A stretch of DNA of 64,000 bases from Apostichopus japonicus (Eukaryota; Echinodermata; Holothuroidea; Aspidochirotida; Stichopodidae): contig NC_092580.1 of the NCBI RefSeq assembly GCF_037975245.1, positions 18,708,501 to 18,772,500 on the forward strand, written 5' to 3'. Each line of letters opens with the position of its first letter. The stretch's first letter is position 1. Made by a program: the position numbers and the translations under genes. The notes below the pieces were generated by a model. That model made no database searches, was not told the origin of the DNA, and saw nothing but the letters and a program-made list of their open reading frames with translations. This document shows, one piece after another, positions 50,184 through 61,125 of this stretch.

Positions 50184-51831
50184 ATATTGTGACTGCTTGC
50201 TAGTGCTTCATCGCGTTTCAGATTGTTAGAGATGAACACCTGGTTTCTATTTAGTTTCGTTATATTATAGATTTGACTTTCATTTTGATCTGTTTCATTG
50301 GCGAGTACTCCTGTACGATCTCACCCACAAACTCACTGTTTTTTAATATTTCAAAATAATACTGCTGTATTACAGGGGTGGTTTTATAACTGACCGCCAG
50401 TCACTGTATATGCTATCAAAAGTTATATCTATAAATAGTGCATGCATAAACAAGTTTTAAATCTCTGGATTTTACTATCAGCTCAGATAAGATCAGGATA
50501 TCGAAGCAAGAAATCAAATCAACCTGTTCTGCCTGGATTACCTTTCGTCTTATTTTTTCGTTTTCTCTGGATACTTTTTTTTTTTAAAGTGACCGAAAGA
50601 ATGTGATTAAGAGGAAGACTTTGCTTGGAGGAAAATTAAATATTGGCAGGAGATAGACAAAATAGAGTGGTATATTCTGAAAGAGAAAAAATACCCTCGT
50701 AAAAATCTAGGGCAGCGTTAATTGACCGAAATACTTGAGTGAAGCTGGACAGGTACTTGACAAACGTTTTAACCATTGCTGAGGACGGTTAATAGTATTT
50801 TCCTGCTACTGGCTTGATGAATTGTGGAGCCGTTAAGTTTATTTGCCAAAGTTTTGCATGACGTTTTACTTACACTAAAACCCTGTATCGATACAATTAA
50901 ACAAAGACACGAAGGTTGATCAATTCTCGGATGACACGTGATCGCCATGTCTTGTTACTATTTTAGATGTGGTTTAAATAGTGTCAAAACAAAACAAATG
51001 GCAGCTACCTTGTCAAAATAATAAGTTTTCAAATGACGCTGTCCATTTTACCATAGGCAGATATTTAAGGAATCACTACCAATCGAGATACTGATAACAT
51101 GCAGTATCTAAGACACTTAAAGGAAAGATGTCCGTCATCTCTCTGATATCCCGTTGGTTATACGATTTCATGTGGTAATACAGGAGGAATATTGGAAACT
51201 ATATAGACGCAGTGAAATAGTAAGATTGAGTTTAAATTTACAGGAGCACAAGATTTTGGGTTTACATAAGTTTGGCATAAATGAATGACAAATAACATGC
51301 GAGTATGTTATCGCCCATTGGTGGCCTCAATCTATCGTAGGTGTGTGTATCAACAATGACTAAACACAGTGGGGTTTAAAGCTAGCCCCATACTGCACGA
51401 TGAACATTAATATGCCAATATACATTCCTTCATGATCATAAACAAAATGGCAGCCATCATTTCTCAAACATGACCACATTTCTGTTTGAAGTTCAACCGA
51501 GTTCAGGCTGTCCCAAAATGAATTGCAATTATAAAAACAACTTAAAATTGCAAAGAAAAACAGAAACTCGGGAACTGTGAAAACTGGGAAAGTTAAGAAC
51601 CAAAACCGATCAACAGAGTCATTAAATATGCTCATTAAACGTTATACGAAAACAAAAGGCAAGTTAATGTGCTAGCACGTACACAGCCACAAATGTTAAG
51701 TTATTAAGCAATCATGGACTTTGTACGAAGCTTTAGTGTTTGACGACACATCAAAACAAGAAAGGGATATTTGGTTAGTGATAACAAATGCGCGGATGTT
51801 CAGGACGTTTTTCACCCAACATTAACATTAA

Positions 51832-51870
51832 CATATATATATATATATATATATAGATATATATATATAT

Positions 51871-51901
<31 letters not shown>

Positions 51902-52006
51902 ACATGCAGTATATATATATATATATATAACATGCAGTATATATATAACATGCAGTATATATATAACATGCAGTATATATATATATATATATATATATAA
52001 CATGCA

Positions 52007-52042
<36 letters not shown>

Positions 52043-52048
52043 CATGCA

Positions 52049-52099
<51 letters not shown>

Positions 52100-52106
52100 C
52101 TGCATG

Positions 52107-52153
<47 letters not shown>

Positions 52154-52167
52154 CATATATATATATA
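51832..52167. repeat. AT array with repeated AACATGCAGT insert, one copy inverted
   Basis: AACATGCAGTATATATAT recurs six times between 51901 and 52050 at changing spacing. At about 52098 the motif appears once as its reverse complement, ACTGCATGTT. The whole block is therefore close to palindromic and prone to cruciform formation. Confidence 0.9.
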
Positions 52168-53339
52168 TGTACATAGAGGTTGTGTGCTTTGGTTTGTGTG
52201 TGTCTGTGTCAGGTAGTTACTGCCTATGCAAATCCTATGCAACTGTATAGTACACTGTAAAACTTCACTAAGCATATATAGTGATGGAAGTCTTGTGTTG
52301 TAATCTATAGTAACATCGTCATGTAAAGTGTATTTTTACGCATACAGACGGTAACTTGGATTAAGTTAAACAAAGTCTATTCGAAAGCTACGGACAATAT
52401 ACGCTCAAATCGATACCGACATGAAAGTTTTGCCTGGCATTCAATATCTTTTCATATTTCCTCTAAAATTGATTAGCAGCCTTCAACCTGCCCAGAATAT
52501 TGATCGGTTTTCTTTGCTGGAAGGGATGTCGACTATTCGAATAGACAACTTTCTCTTTAACTTACTCCTTATTGGAGCAATTCTATTCTCCTTGAGGATA
52601 GAAACATTATGTTTGATATTTTTATTTTTATTCTAAGAGCGGCCATTTTTATTTATATATTTTTTTTAAATTTATTTGGTAGTTAAAAGAGAATGATGAT
52701 TTGATGTAAATATGAAAACAAAGTTTACTGAATATATTTTACAAAATTGATGCTCAATGACAACGACAAACATATTTATCATTTTAGCTTTCCTTGTCGT
52801 CTCTTCAGCTCATGAAAAATATTCATGCATTAATTTATCTAGTTCAGGAACAGATGAATCTGAGTCTATAACCAACCTCTCCAAAAATGGAGGAGGCATG
52901 CCGCCATGTTGTCACGTATTAGTTGAAAACCATGACTATGGTACATGACAATGCACATTTCACCCAATAAAACTGATTTGACTGATTTGCTCGACAAAAA
53001 TGATTTGGAACGGCCAAAAGCTGAAAGTTGTCTCTTTTTTTGAGGAATTTCTTTTCATAAGATACAAAAAAAAAAAGAAAAAGTAAAAAAAAAATGATCC
53101 AATCTTCACCATTTCTGTTTTTTTTTTCTGTTAACCTGGTAACAACAGTATTAAGAATTTGCTGAATGGTACATATCTTCAAGTTTGAAGGAAATTCACA
53201 GACAAGTACAGCTGTAACTTTGAAGTGACAAATTCATTTCTATGTTCTTTCAACTTCACTTTGTAATTTGATATTTCGTAATATTGTTTATTAGTTATAT
53301 TTATATGTTACATCTTGCTGACATCATACCTCACACACT
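52168..53339. other. Non-coding stretch, no supported gene
   Basis: No domain-bearing frames with splice sites. A frame at 52757-52948 starts with a hydrophobic segment (TNIFIILAFLVVSSAHEKYS) that could be a signal peptide, but nothing downstream supports it. Confidence 0.4.
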
Positions 53340-53510
53340 CTTACACGAGTCTTAGCGAAGAGTCTTACCGAAGTGTGTCTTTAAAAGCTACAAGCAAAAT
53401 TAGTTCTAAACTCGGGTAACTTTCTCTCTATTTGTGACTAAAGTTGTAAGATTTCCCTCTTGGAAAGCAGTGAAATGCACTCCGCAAAAGGAGTGACTAG
53501 CATGCAGGAC
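53340..53510. repeat. Fourth degenerate GAGTGA-type minisatellite
   Basis: CACACTCTTACACGAGTCTT, GCGAAGAGTCTTACCGAAGT and ATGCACTCCGCAAAAGGAGT echo the units at 7660, 8930 and 39300. Confidence 0.35.
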
Positions 53511-53618
53511 ACACTCAATGATTAAAATTGAATTTAAGAATGGACCCGATCAAACACGTACCGTATATACACATAATTATAACTGTACTATATAAATATA
53601 TATATATATATATATATA

Positions 53619-53703
53619 GCGGGAGGCCCGTGGTTCGAATCCCGGTGGAGGCTGAAAGTTTTTTCACTGTTCTTGATTTTCCAACTCATTACGATTTTCA
53701 TTT

Positions 53704-53757
<54 letters not shown>
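53619..53757 (+). mobile_element. tRNA-derived SINE with AT tail, copy 2 (5'-truncated)
   Basis: Begins inside the SINE at AGCGGGAGGCCCGTGG, carries an intact B box (GGTTCGAATCC, 53632-53642), then the shared body and a pure TA tail (53704-53757). The A box half is missing and replaced by another TA array ending at 53618. Confidence 0.75.
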
Positions 53758-53760
<3 letters not shown>

Positions 53761-55898
53761 GTTCATAAAGGTACGTACACGGTAACTTACTTTTAGGTTT
53801 CGATATTTCCGACATCTTCTTTCCGATATGGTTTTGTATCTATCTGTTGTACTTGAATAAGTTTGTGATTAGTTTTTCTTCTTTCTGTCCAATTTGAACC
53901 TATTCCTAATAATCACGTCCGTCGTGCGCGGTCATTACCTCGTGGTGTCATCCTAACATACAGTATACACAGATAAAGTATATAGCCTATGCACACCCTA
54001 TACAGACGTGTGGTCAAAGAGAGCGATATTCGTAAAAATGAAGCCTATACCGCAACCGGAGCATTCTGTCGATGAGCAATACTTACTAATCATCCACAAA
54101 AACAAAAGAGGACTTTGATCGCATTTACATTACCATCCGCATTATAAACAAACCTTGGTAGGTAAACCTTCACCTAGTAGATCCATTATTTACACACTGT
54201 TATTCTACTGTGGTGGCACAGTTGACTGATAACAGTGAACCGTAAGTAAGTACATACACGAAAGAGATGCTACCAGATTGTGTAGCGAGTGTAGCGAGAG
54301 AAATGAAAACGGAGCGACAATTTTTACTATTGTAAATTTTTTATGAGAAATTATATGTTTGGTAAATGGCTTAAATTGCCAAATACAAAACAAAATAATC
54401 ACCTTCTTTATTTAGTCAGTTATTTTTTCTTGTTAGGACGCTTAAGCGACCATGAATGTGGGAGAAGCCCGCAAGGTCTTGATTACAACTTTCACGTCGG
54501 GTGGCTTCCAATTCAACATTTCAACTCAAATTTGGAATCTTTTCAATTTAGAAAGACGTTTCAGATGAGAAAACCATAGATTGCTCTTGGATGAAAAACC
54601 CACTTTACTATGACCCGGTCGCCTTTATCCATGCAATCGGCAACAGCACTTTTCAGAAGTAATGTGCATGAGTTTCATATTTCTGTACTGACCAACTCCT
54701 ATTTGAATGGAAGGATATGAAGTTCTCGCACACCTTGACAGCAGAAGGATGTAACAGAAACCATCAGTTTAAATATTTTCTATTTCTTCCTTGTCCCAAA
54801 GCATAATAAGCTACCCATCATAAGTACACACAATAAAGTTACTGCTAAATTCCAGGCTCTAAATCTACTCTGATGGAGCGTGTTAGTACTTTCCGGTACA
54901 TAATAAATAACCTAAGTGCAGCAAAAGGGAAACGTTTTGAGAAGAAATCAAACTGCTAAAGGTTTTATACGATACAAATGTTCATGCTGAATAATGTTTT
55001 CTAAACCATTGGACTATTCTCAGTTAAATTAGGCCTAGTACTTACAAAACACAGCCCCGTGTATGCATACCAACAGACGACGACGACGAGGTGTTGAGCT
55101 AAATATAGTTAACCTTCTGTATCGCGCTCGAGTGTTGTTTGTATTCCTGAGATAAGAGGCCAACCACCCTGGTTTGTTTTGACGGAAGGTTTATAGTCCG
55201 TTGAAATAATGTTTACATTTTGTGATTTTTTTCTCGCATCAGATTTCATCGAGTTATCAGGTGTGATATAATTTGCACGTGCAAAATGTTAGATAAACTA
55301 CATTGCTATATTTAGCCTTGATATGGCTATAAGATATATATATTCTGAGGGTAGGTTAAGATTGCGGTGTAGAATGCAATAAGAATTCGAAGGAACTTGC
55401 AGTCGAACTTTAACGTAGATACGAAATTACATGACGGGAAAGTTATTGCAACCGACACTGCGTTTGATACAGATCAATTAAACATAATTAAGTCAGCTTC
55501 CAATTATCAGGCAGCATAAATGATATTTCTTTTTAATTCATTGCTAAGTCGCCACAAAGTTGCCCCATATAACAACAAAAAAGCAAAGTGAAACCTTTTG
55601 CTGTTATATGGTGACATAACTTTAACTGGTAAGAAACGAAGAACTAAAAAGTGATTATTGCAGAAAATGAAACAGCGTAACTATGCGACGATAACGCAGG
55701 CTGGTATCTTCATTAATAACATACAGATTGTAACAGGTATCACTCAATATTTATATCATACAAACTAAACGTTATTTAATCACATACAGAAAGCATCATT
55801 TAAGGTCTATATAATTTTAAAAGGCAGTTCCTAAACACTCTGCATAAATTTGACTATATTTCAAAACCGAAGACAACTCATCTTCAACTCATACTGAC
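53758..55898. other. Intronic or intergenic stretch, no supported exon
   Basis: If the distal first exon is real, this lies within its intron. No other exon was found. Confidence 0.4.
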
Positions 55899-56034
55899 CT
55901 TCCAGTTCGTCATCTGCTTGACTATATAGTCTGCTATTTCTGCTATCCAAGCGTCTTGCGTTAGTGTGCTGGTGGTAGCTTATATTGCTCGTCTCCGTCT
56001 CCGACATCTTCAGTACCTCATTTGAGTCTAACAT
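55899..56034 (-). CDS. Alternative distal first exon of the two-transmembrane protein gene
   Basis: From an ATG at 56034 an open frame runs for 45 codons (starting MLDSNEVLKMSETETSNISY, ending SRLYSQADDELE) to a donor G|GTCAGT at 55898. It ends in phase 1, exactly what the transmembrane exon at 42162-42073 needs; the joined codon is Asp and reads on as DSSICGGLCC. The composition (Ser, Glu, Asp, Asn, Arg) suits a soluble cytosolic N-terminus with phosphorylation sites. A TAA lies in frame 20 codons upstream, supporting this ATG as the start, and an acceptor-like TTTCCTATCATTTACAG at about 56129 could mark a 5'UTR exon edge. With exons 2 and 3 the product would be 137 residues. The GTCAGT donor is weaker than consensus. 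It could instead belong to a separate gene whose next exon I have missed. Confidence 0.5.
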
Positions 56035-56177
56035 AGACACCTCAGGTACTCTCAATTCAGTTCGCCTCTTTTTCTGTGCTGTTGCCGGGGGTGCTTATCT
56101 CGAATATTCATCCACTGAAGATGTCCCTGTAAATGATAGGAAACACGAAATGATGTATGCGTGTATGTATGAATGTA

Positions 56178-56196
56178 TATATATATATATAAATAA

Positions 56197-56262
<66 letters not shown>

Positions 56263-56305
56263 ATATAGCCATATATATATATATATATATATAGCATCTA
56301 TATAT
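56178..56305. repeat. (TA)n(GT)n(TA)n compound microsatellite
   Basis: TA arrays flank a GT run of about 24 bases (56239-56262). Confidence 0.95.
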
Positions 56306-56369
56306 ATAAGGTAATGTATCCTTATGCAAGTACCATCATTACGCTCGCTCTTGACAGTTTCTCCGACAG

Positions 56370-56536
56370 TGTTGGACCAAGTATATACAACGAGTGTCAA
56401 TTTCAACGTAAGTGATCTTATAAGGCCGCATTGCTTCTGGAAAATATTAACTCAAATACAAGTTTGTGATGACACTGAGAGTCAAGGCAAATTAATTGAA
56501 ATGGAAGGGCATATAGTATCGTTTATTACTCTCTGA
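56370..56536 (+). CDS. Candidate single exon with Tudor-like motif
   Basis: After an acceptor-like TTTCTCCGACAG the frame reads LDQVYTTSVNFN, then VSDLIRPHCFWKIL and CDDTESQGKLIEMEG to a stop at 56536. The pattern of hydrophobic residues, P-x-C-FW and a following acidic stretch resembles the start of Tudor domains in piRNA-pathway proteins. The exon has no clear donor, no partner exon and lies between two AT arrays, so it may be a fossil or a coincidence. Confidence 0.25.
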
Positions 56537-56581
56537 TGTAGCCTCTGATGTAGTACTTAGATATGCACACAAACACTTATG

Positions 56582-56730
<149 letters not shown>

Positions 56731-57834
56731 GGGTAAAATGTAGTCCAGACATTACTGCATACCGTATATTTCTATACTATTGGTTTTACCTAGAGTCACT
56801 AATATTTCAAAAAGGCATGATATTTTTTTCTAGACTTGTATACGCTGGAATGAAAGACATCGCATTCAATGCTTACATAAACTCTGACAACAAATACACT
56901 CAAATTAAAACTGAGGGACACTGACACATGCTCTGACGGGGTTTCATGTGTCTGTGACAAATCTCAGAAAATGGAAGGTTATCCGTGGTTAACTGGTTAC
57001 CGTATGTTCTATGTAATATATGTATATATGTATTGATGGTAGTCTTGTATTCTTAAATCAACTTTCTCAAACTGTAATATGTTGCTAGACGGAAGTTACT
57101 CTCCATACATGCAAGCTATCTCTTAACTGCTATCAAGTACCGGATTTAGGCTCTGTAAGAAGAATGCACAGTATTTTGACAATTTATTGATTGCATACTT
57201 TGAAGAAAATTTTCGTTTCCAGTAATACAGTGTCCTTCAAGCGCATCGAACACGGTTCAGTATAGTCTGAAAGAGATTTTCGTCGTTTTGTTATTGTGCA
57301 TAGCAACCAAGCGTTTAATAGAAACCAAACTGTAGGAGAAATACTTGCATGGAGAGAAAATGTTTACTTCACATATGATATCTTATAGTTGCTCCACTGG
57401 CACATAAAATATTGGTAATCTAAACAAATCAATTTGATGAATTTCCGGTTATGTGGCGGTGGATACAATAGCGAAGCCGAACAAATCAAGCAACCACAAT
57501 ATACTGCTTGTCTTTGGCAGTTCTAACTAAAGGTTAAATTGAATGTTTGTATGACCCATGACTACGACACTGTGTCTCCTGTTCGTTCTGTTCTTGACTT
57601 TGAAATAGCTTACACAGAAGGCTGGATTTTATCCTAGTACTGTTAATGAGTCAGCGATCTAGTTTGATAAAGAATCGTATTGTTCACACGACTTGAAGAT
57701 AGCATACACAAAATTATCATTTGTACGACGTGACTCTTACACAGCTATGGGCAAACAATAAACGCAGGTTAGTCTCGTGTCAGTCTCCAGTTTGATTCTG
57801 ACAAACAGCTCACCACCAGTTATGTGAAACTTAC

Positions 57835-57913
57835 TACCATTTCAATAACTCTAGTTTCGCGCTCATAAAAACCTGCAGCTGCATTCTGAATGGCTTCTTT
57901 TAACCATGGAGGT
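57835..57913 (-). CDS. Candidate - strand exon of unknown gene
   Basis: Between an AAAACAG acceptor and a GTAAGT donor the frame reads PPWLKEAIQNAAAGFYERET and RVIEMV. The segment EAIQNAAA resembles EPIRNAAA in the near first exon at 44825-44891, and the DNA from ATGG onward aligns loosely with one extra base. It may be a diverged duplicate of that exon, an exon of another gene, or chance. The acceptor lacks a good pyrimidine tract. Confidence 0.3.
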
Positions 57914-58207
57914 CTGTTTTACCTCCATGTTTTATCATACCATATTTGGGCCTATACTGTTTACCAGAGCTAGTGTGTTTAAGGCTATGGAGCAGCTCAC
58001 ACTAAAGTATGTTTTCTTTCTTCCTATAGACTAAGACACATTATGACTCACTGGACATTAAGATGACGTAGCAGTCGTTTCAATGACAAGTTTAATGGAC
58101 TTTTGATTATCATTTGACAGTAGTAAAACATCAACAGTGTGAAGTTTTCATCGTCCATATTCTAGAATGCGATGTTCTCTTTAGCAACATAAATATTCAC
58201 CAATGCT

Positions 58208-59438
58208 CAGGCGCGGCGGAACGGGAAAATTATTGGGGGGGCTAATATGTGGAGACTATCTAAGCGGAGCGCCACCATCGGTTGGCGCGGAGCGTACAAG
58301 AAAATTTTGGGTTTTTCAAACCCCCCAAATGGCCGGAAACGGCACTTCCCGAGTGTTTTATGCTGCGAATACCTAGCCCTAAAACATGGATCTCAAGCCT
58401 GCAATTTCTCAGATTGCACGTAAAAATCTGTGAAAACAATATTCGATGGTGTTTTAAGAGAGTAGCTATTACTCGACGTGTACTCGCAAAGTCGTTTCTG
58501 AGTGTAGTAAATTACTACTTGCAATTAAATGCAATAATTACAAGGGCGTCGGAAGCTATTTTTGATTAGTACGGTGGTTCAGAGTGTGGCCAACTATCAT
58601 AATTATCGGGGTCGTTTGGTAGGTCAAACTACGCTACGCGCCACCATGGTTGGCGCGTAGCGTAATGGAGAAAATTTGGAAAATATGCCTCCCAGATTGC
58701 AGGAAATGGCACTTCCCGAGCTTGAAAACAAGACCCCTGCCATGCCAGAGTAGTGACATTTAGCCTACTTGCCGTCATCATTATTGAAAATTATTGAAAC
58801 ATATACCTCCGAGATTTTTTTTTCCTCCATTTTTTAGTCCTACTATTTTTTTTTTTTTTTTTGCGTCGTGAATATTGGTCCGGCGTTCGCCGGACCTGCC
58901 CGTACCGGCTCCGACGCCCCTGAATTAAATGAATGTCGTAAGAAAAAACAGAAAGCATTTCTTAATGTCAACAAATGGGTAATTCCAAAACCATGTGCAG
59001 TTGCCAACAAATTTCTATGACCTAGCACTGCCATCATGTCATGAATGCATGTACCCTATACAGTACAGGTGAAATGCTAATATTGTGTTTTTGTTCGTTT
59101 AATAATTGATTGAGTTTAAACATAAAGCCATGTTCCAAGCCTTGCGTGTACTCGTAGTGTAAACGCAAATGTTGATGAGTGTAGCGTTTAGCTCATTACC
59201 CTCTTATTTAAAACACTATATGAGGCATGATACAGATAATCAATAATCATATTTAATTATTACAACCTATATAGTATACGTGTGCATCGGACAGATCGAC
59301 AAGTATGCATTAAAAAATAGGCAGATGCACGTTTCGGAGCCTTGGTAAATATTGGGGGGGCTTATCATGCATTTGCCCCCTCAACTTTTTCATTGGGGGG
59401 GCTGAGCCCCCCAAGCCCCCCCGGTTCCGCCGCCACTG
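58208..59438. mobile_element. Non-autonomous hAT element with perfect 8-bp target duplication
   Basis: The ends are CAGGCGCGGCGGAACGGG and, reversed, CAGTGGCGGCGGAACCGG. CCAATGCT flanks both sides exactly (58200-58207 and 59439-59446). The 1231-base body contains two related modules starting near 58264 and 58632, each with a GCGCCACC ... TTGGCGCG palindrome followed by a GGAAA-GGCACTTCCCGAG motif, but no transposase frame. Poly-G/C blocks (GGGGGGGCT) mark both subterminal regions. Confidence 0.88.
58632..58662. repeat. Perfect palindrome inside the hAT element
   Basis: CGCTACGCGCCA, seven bases (CCATGGT), then TGGCGCGTAGCG: a 12-bp stem. Equivalent positions at 58264 and 38961 keep only the GCGCCA/TGGCGC part. 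Confidence 0.85.
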
Positions 59439-59446
59439 CCAATGCT

Positions 59447-60390
59447 CAACAACTAGAACGTTTAGTCAGGCCTAACGTGAGGGACAGGGGGTCACCTAGG
59501 GAAATATTCGATAAAGAATAGTGTATCCTAAATTTTAATAATATATATCTTAGGAAGAATAAAAAGACGAAGGAAGGAGGCGTTGCCATGGCTCTCTACG
59601 CGACTGCGTACTGTCATGTCTTTGTTACAATACAGTTTCTTTGTTGTCCATAACATCATGACACTCTTCTTTGGTATTTTGAATTGAATCTGAAGAATAT
59701 GTTTACCAACCCAAACTTAAGGCGTATTGTAAATAAGTATTTGCAATTAAATTGTGCAGATTTCAATTGACATTTCAGAACGCGTTTGTATTTGAAACAT
59801 TGTTCTTCAGCAATTGATTAACATTATATGCAGCTCTGGTGGAATAGACTGTGTGGATCAAAGGATGCGTTTAGTTGCAAAAGCAATCAACATTTTGAAA
59901 AATTGGCCGATAAAAACCTAACAGTTATTAAGGTCTATAATACATTTAGTGAACTGCACATATCTACAATGTAGATAATTAGCCACAAAAGGTGAAATAT
60001 CTAGCAAGGACTACATGGACCACATGTTCGGAGCAGGAGGAAGTGGGACCACATATAACCGCATGCAACCTCGTAACATACAATGCACGAAAGATTACAA
60101 AATGAATGTAGTCCTGATCTTCGGGGCAGGCTAATAGCCTCAGCGTCAACTAGAGGGCCCGGTGAATAAGGGATAAAGAATAATGTATGGCTGTCATGAT
60201 ATACTTAAGGAAAAATGAAGACTGCAAAAAGGAAATTGGTGACACTGTTCGAACCTGCCTCTCAACCTATAACCCCCCCCCCCCCCGAGTGTATGGGCTT
60301 AGGCCTATATAAGACTATTGATGCAACAGAAAAATAGGTCCTACACTGATACAGAGATTTTTTACAAATATTACTAGGCTGTATCATCAT
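59447..60390. other. Non-coding stretch, no supported gene
   Basis: Contains two loosely similar segments around GATAAAGAATA(G/A)TGTAT at about 59509 and 60172, suggesting an old duplication. A poly-C run is at 60271-60286. Confidence 0.4.
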
Positions 60391-61125
60391 AACGTTCTGC
60401 ATTTGCCTTGAACATGAATTATAAAGGTTACCTCCATACTCTGAAAGTCAATGAACTTTCTGTGTTTATTCGATTAGTGGTCATTGATCCTTAATAACTT
60501 TGCACTGACAACGTATTAAACATCCCCTTTGCTCTAATGTGATACGACCACATGTCGACTAACCAGCACTCTCGCACAGTACAACCCAACATTTTTGCGG
60601 TAGGCAGATCGATGGTAAAAACATTCAATCCTGGAAAAGACGTAAATAAACTAGGCTAGCTAACGTTCAGCAATTTACCTGAAACATGAATTATTAGGGT
60701 TACCTCCATACTCACAAATTCAATGCACTTTCTGTGTTTATTCGATTAGGGGCATTGCTCCTTAATCACTTAGCACAACGTATTAACAGCTGTATTGCTC
60801 TATTGCGATGCGACCATACATCGATTTACCAATACTTTCTCACAGTATAACCCAACATTTTGCGGTAGGCAGATCGATGGTAAACGCAGTCAATCCTGAA
60901 TAGACTTTAATAAACTGAGGCTATGCTTTAGGACCCCTAGCGTGATATATGTGTCGAAAATATAAATTGAATATGCCTAGCCTTTCCCATGACATCAGAA
61001 ATGCACTTCACGAGTTGTTTTGACTCGCCAGCAGTAGGCTAATTGATTCCTTAATCACTTAGCACAAGGTATGAAACATCTCCAGTACTCTAATGCTATA
61101 TACGACCACGCATTGAGAAACCTAT
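60391..61125 (+). repeat. Diverged tandem duplication, about 265-270 bp unit, 2.5 copies
   Basis: TTTCTGTGTTTATTCGATTA, GCGGTAGGCAGATCGATGGT and CATGAATTAT...GGTTACCTCC each occur in both 60391-60660 and 60661-60920. A partial third copy, with CCTTAATCACTTAGCACAA, runs to about 61125. Confidence 0.85.
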
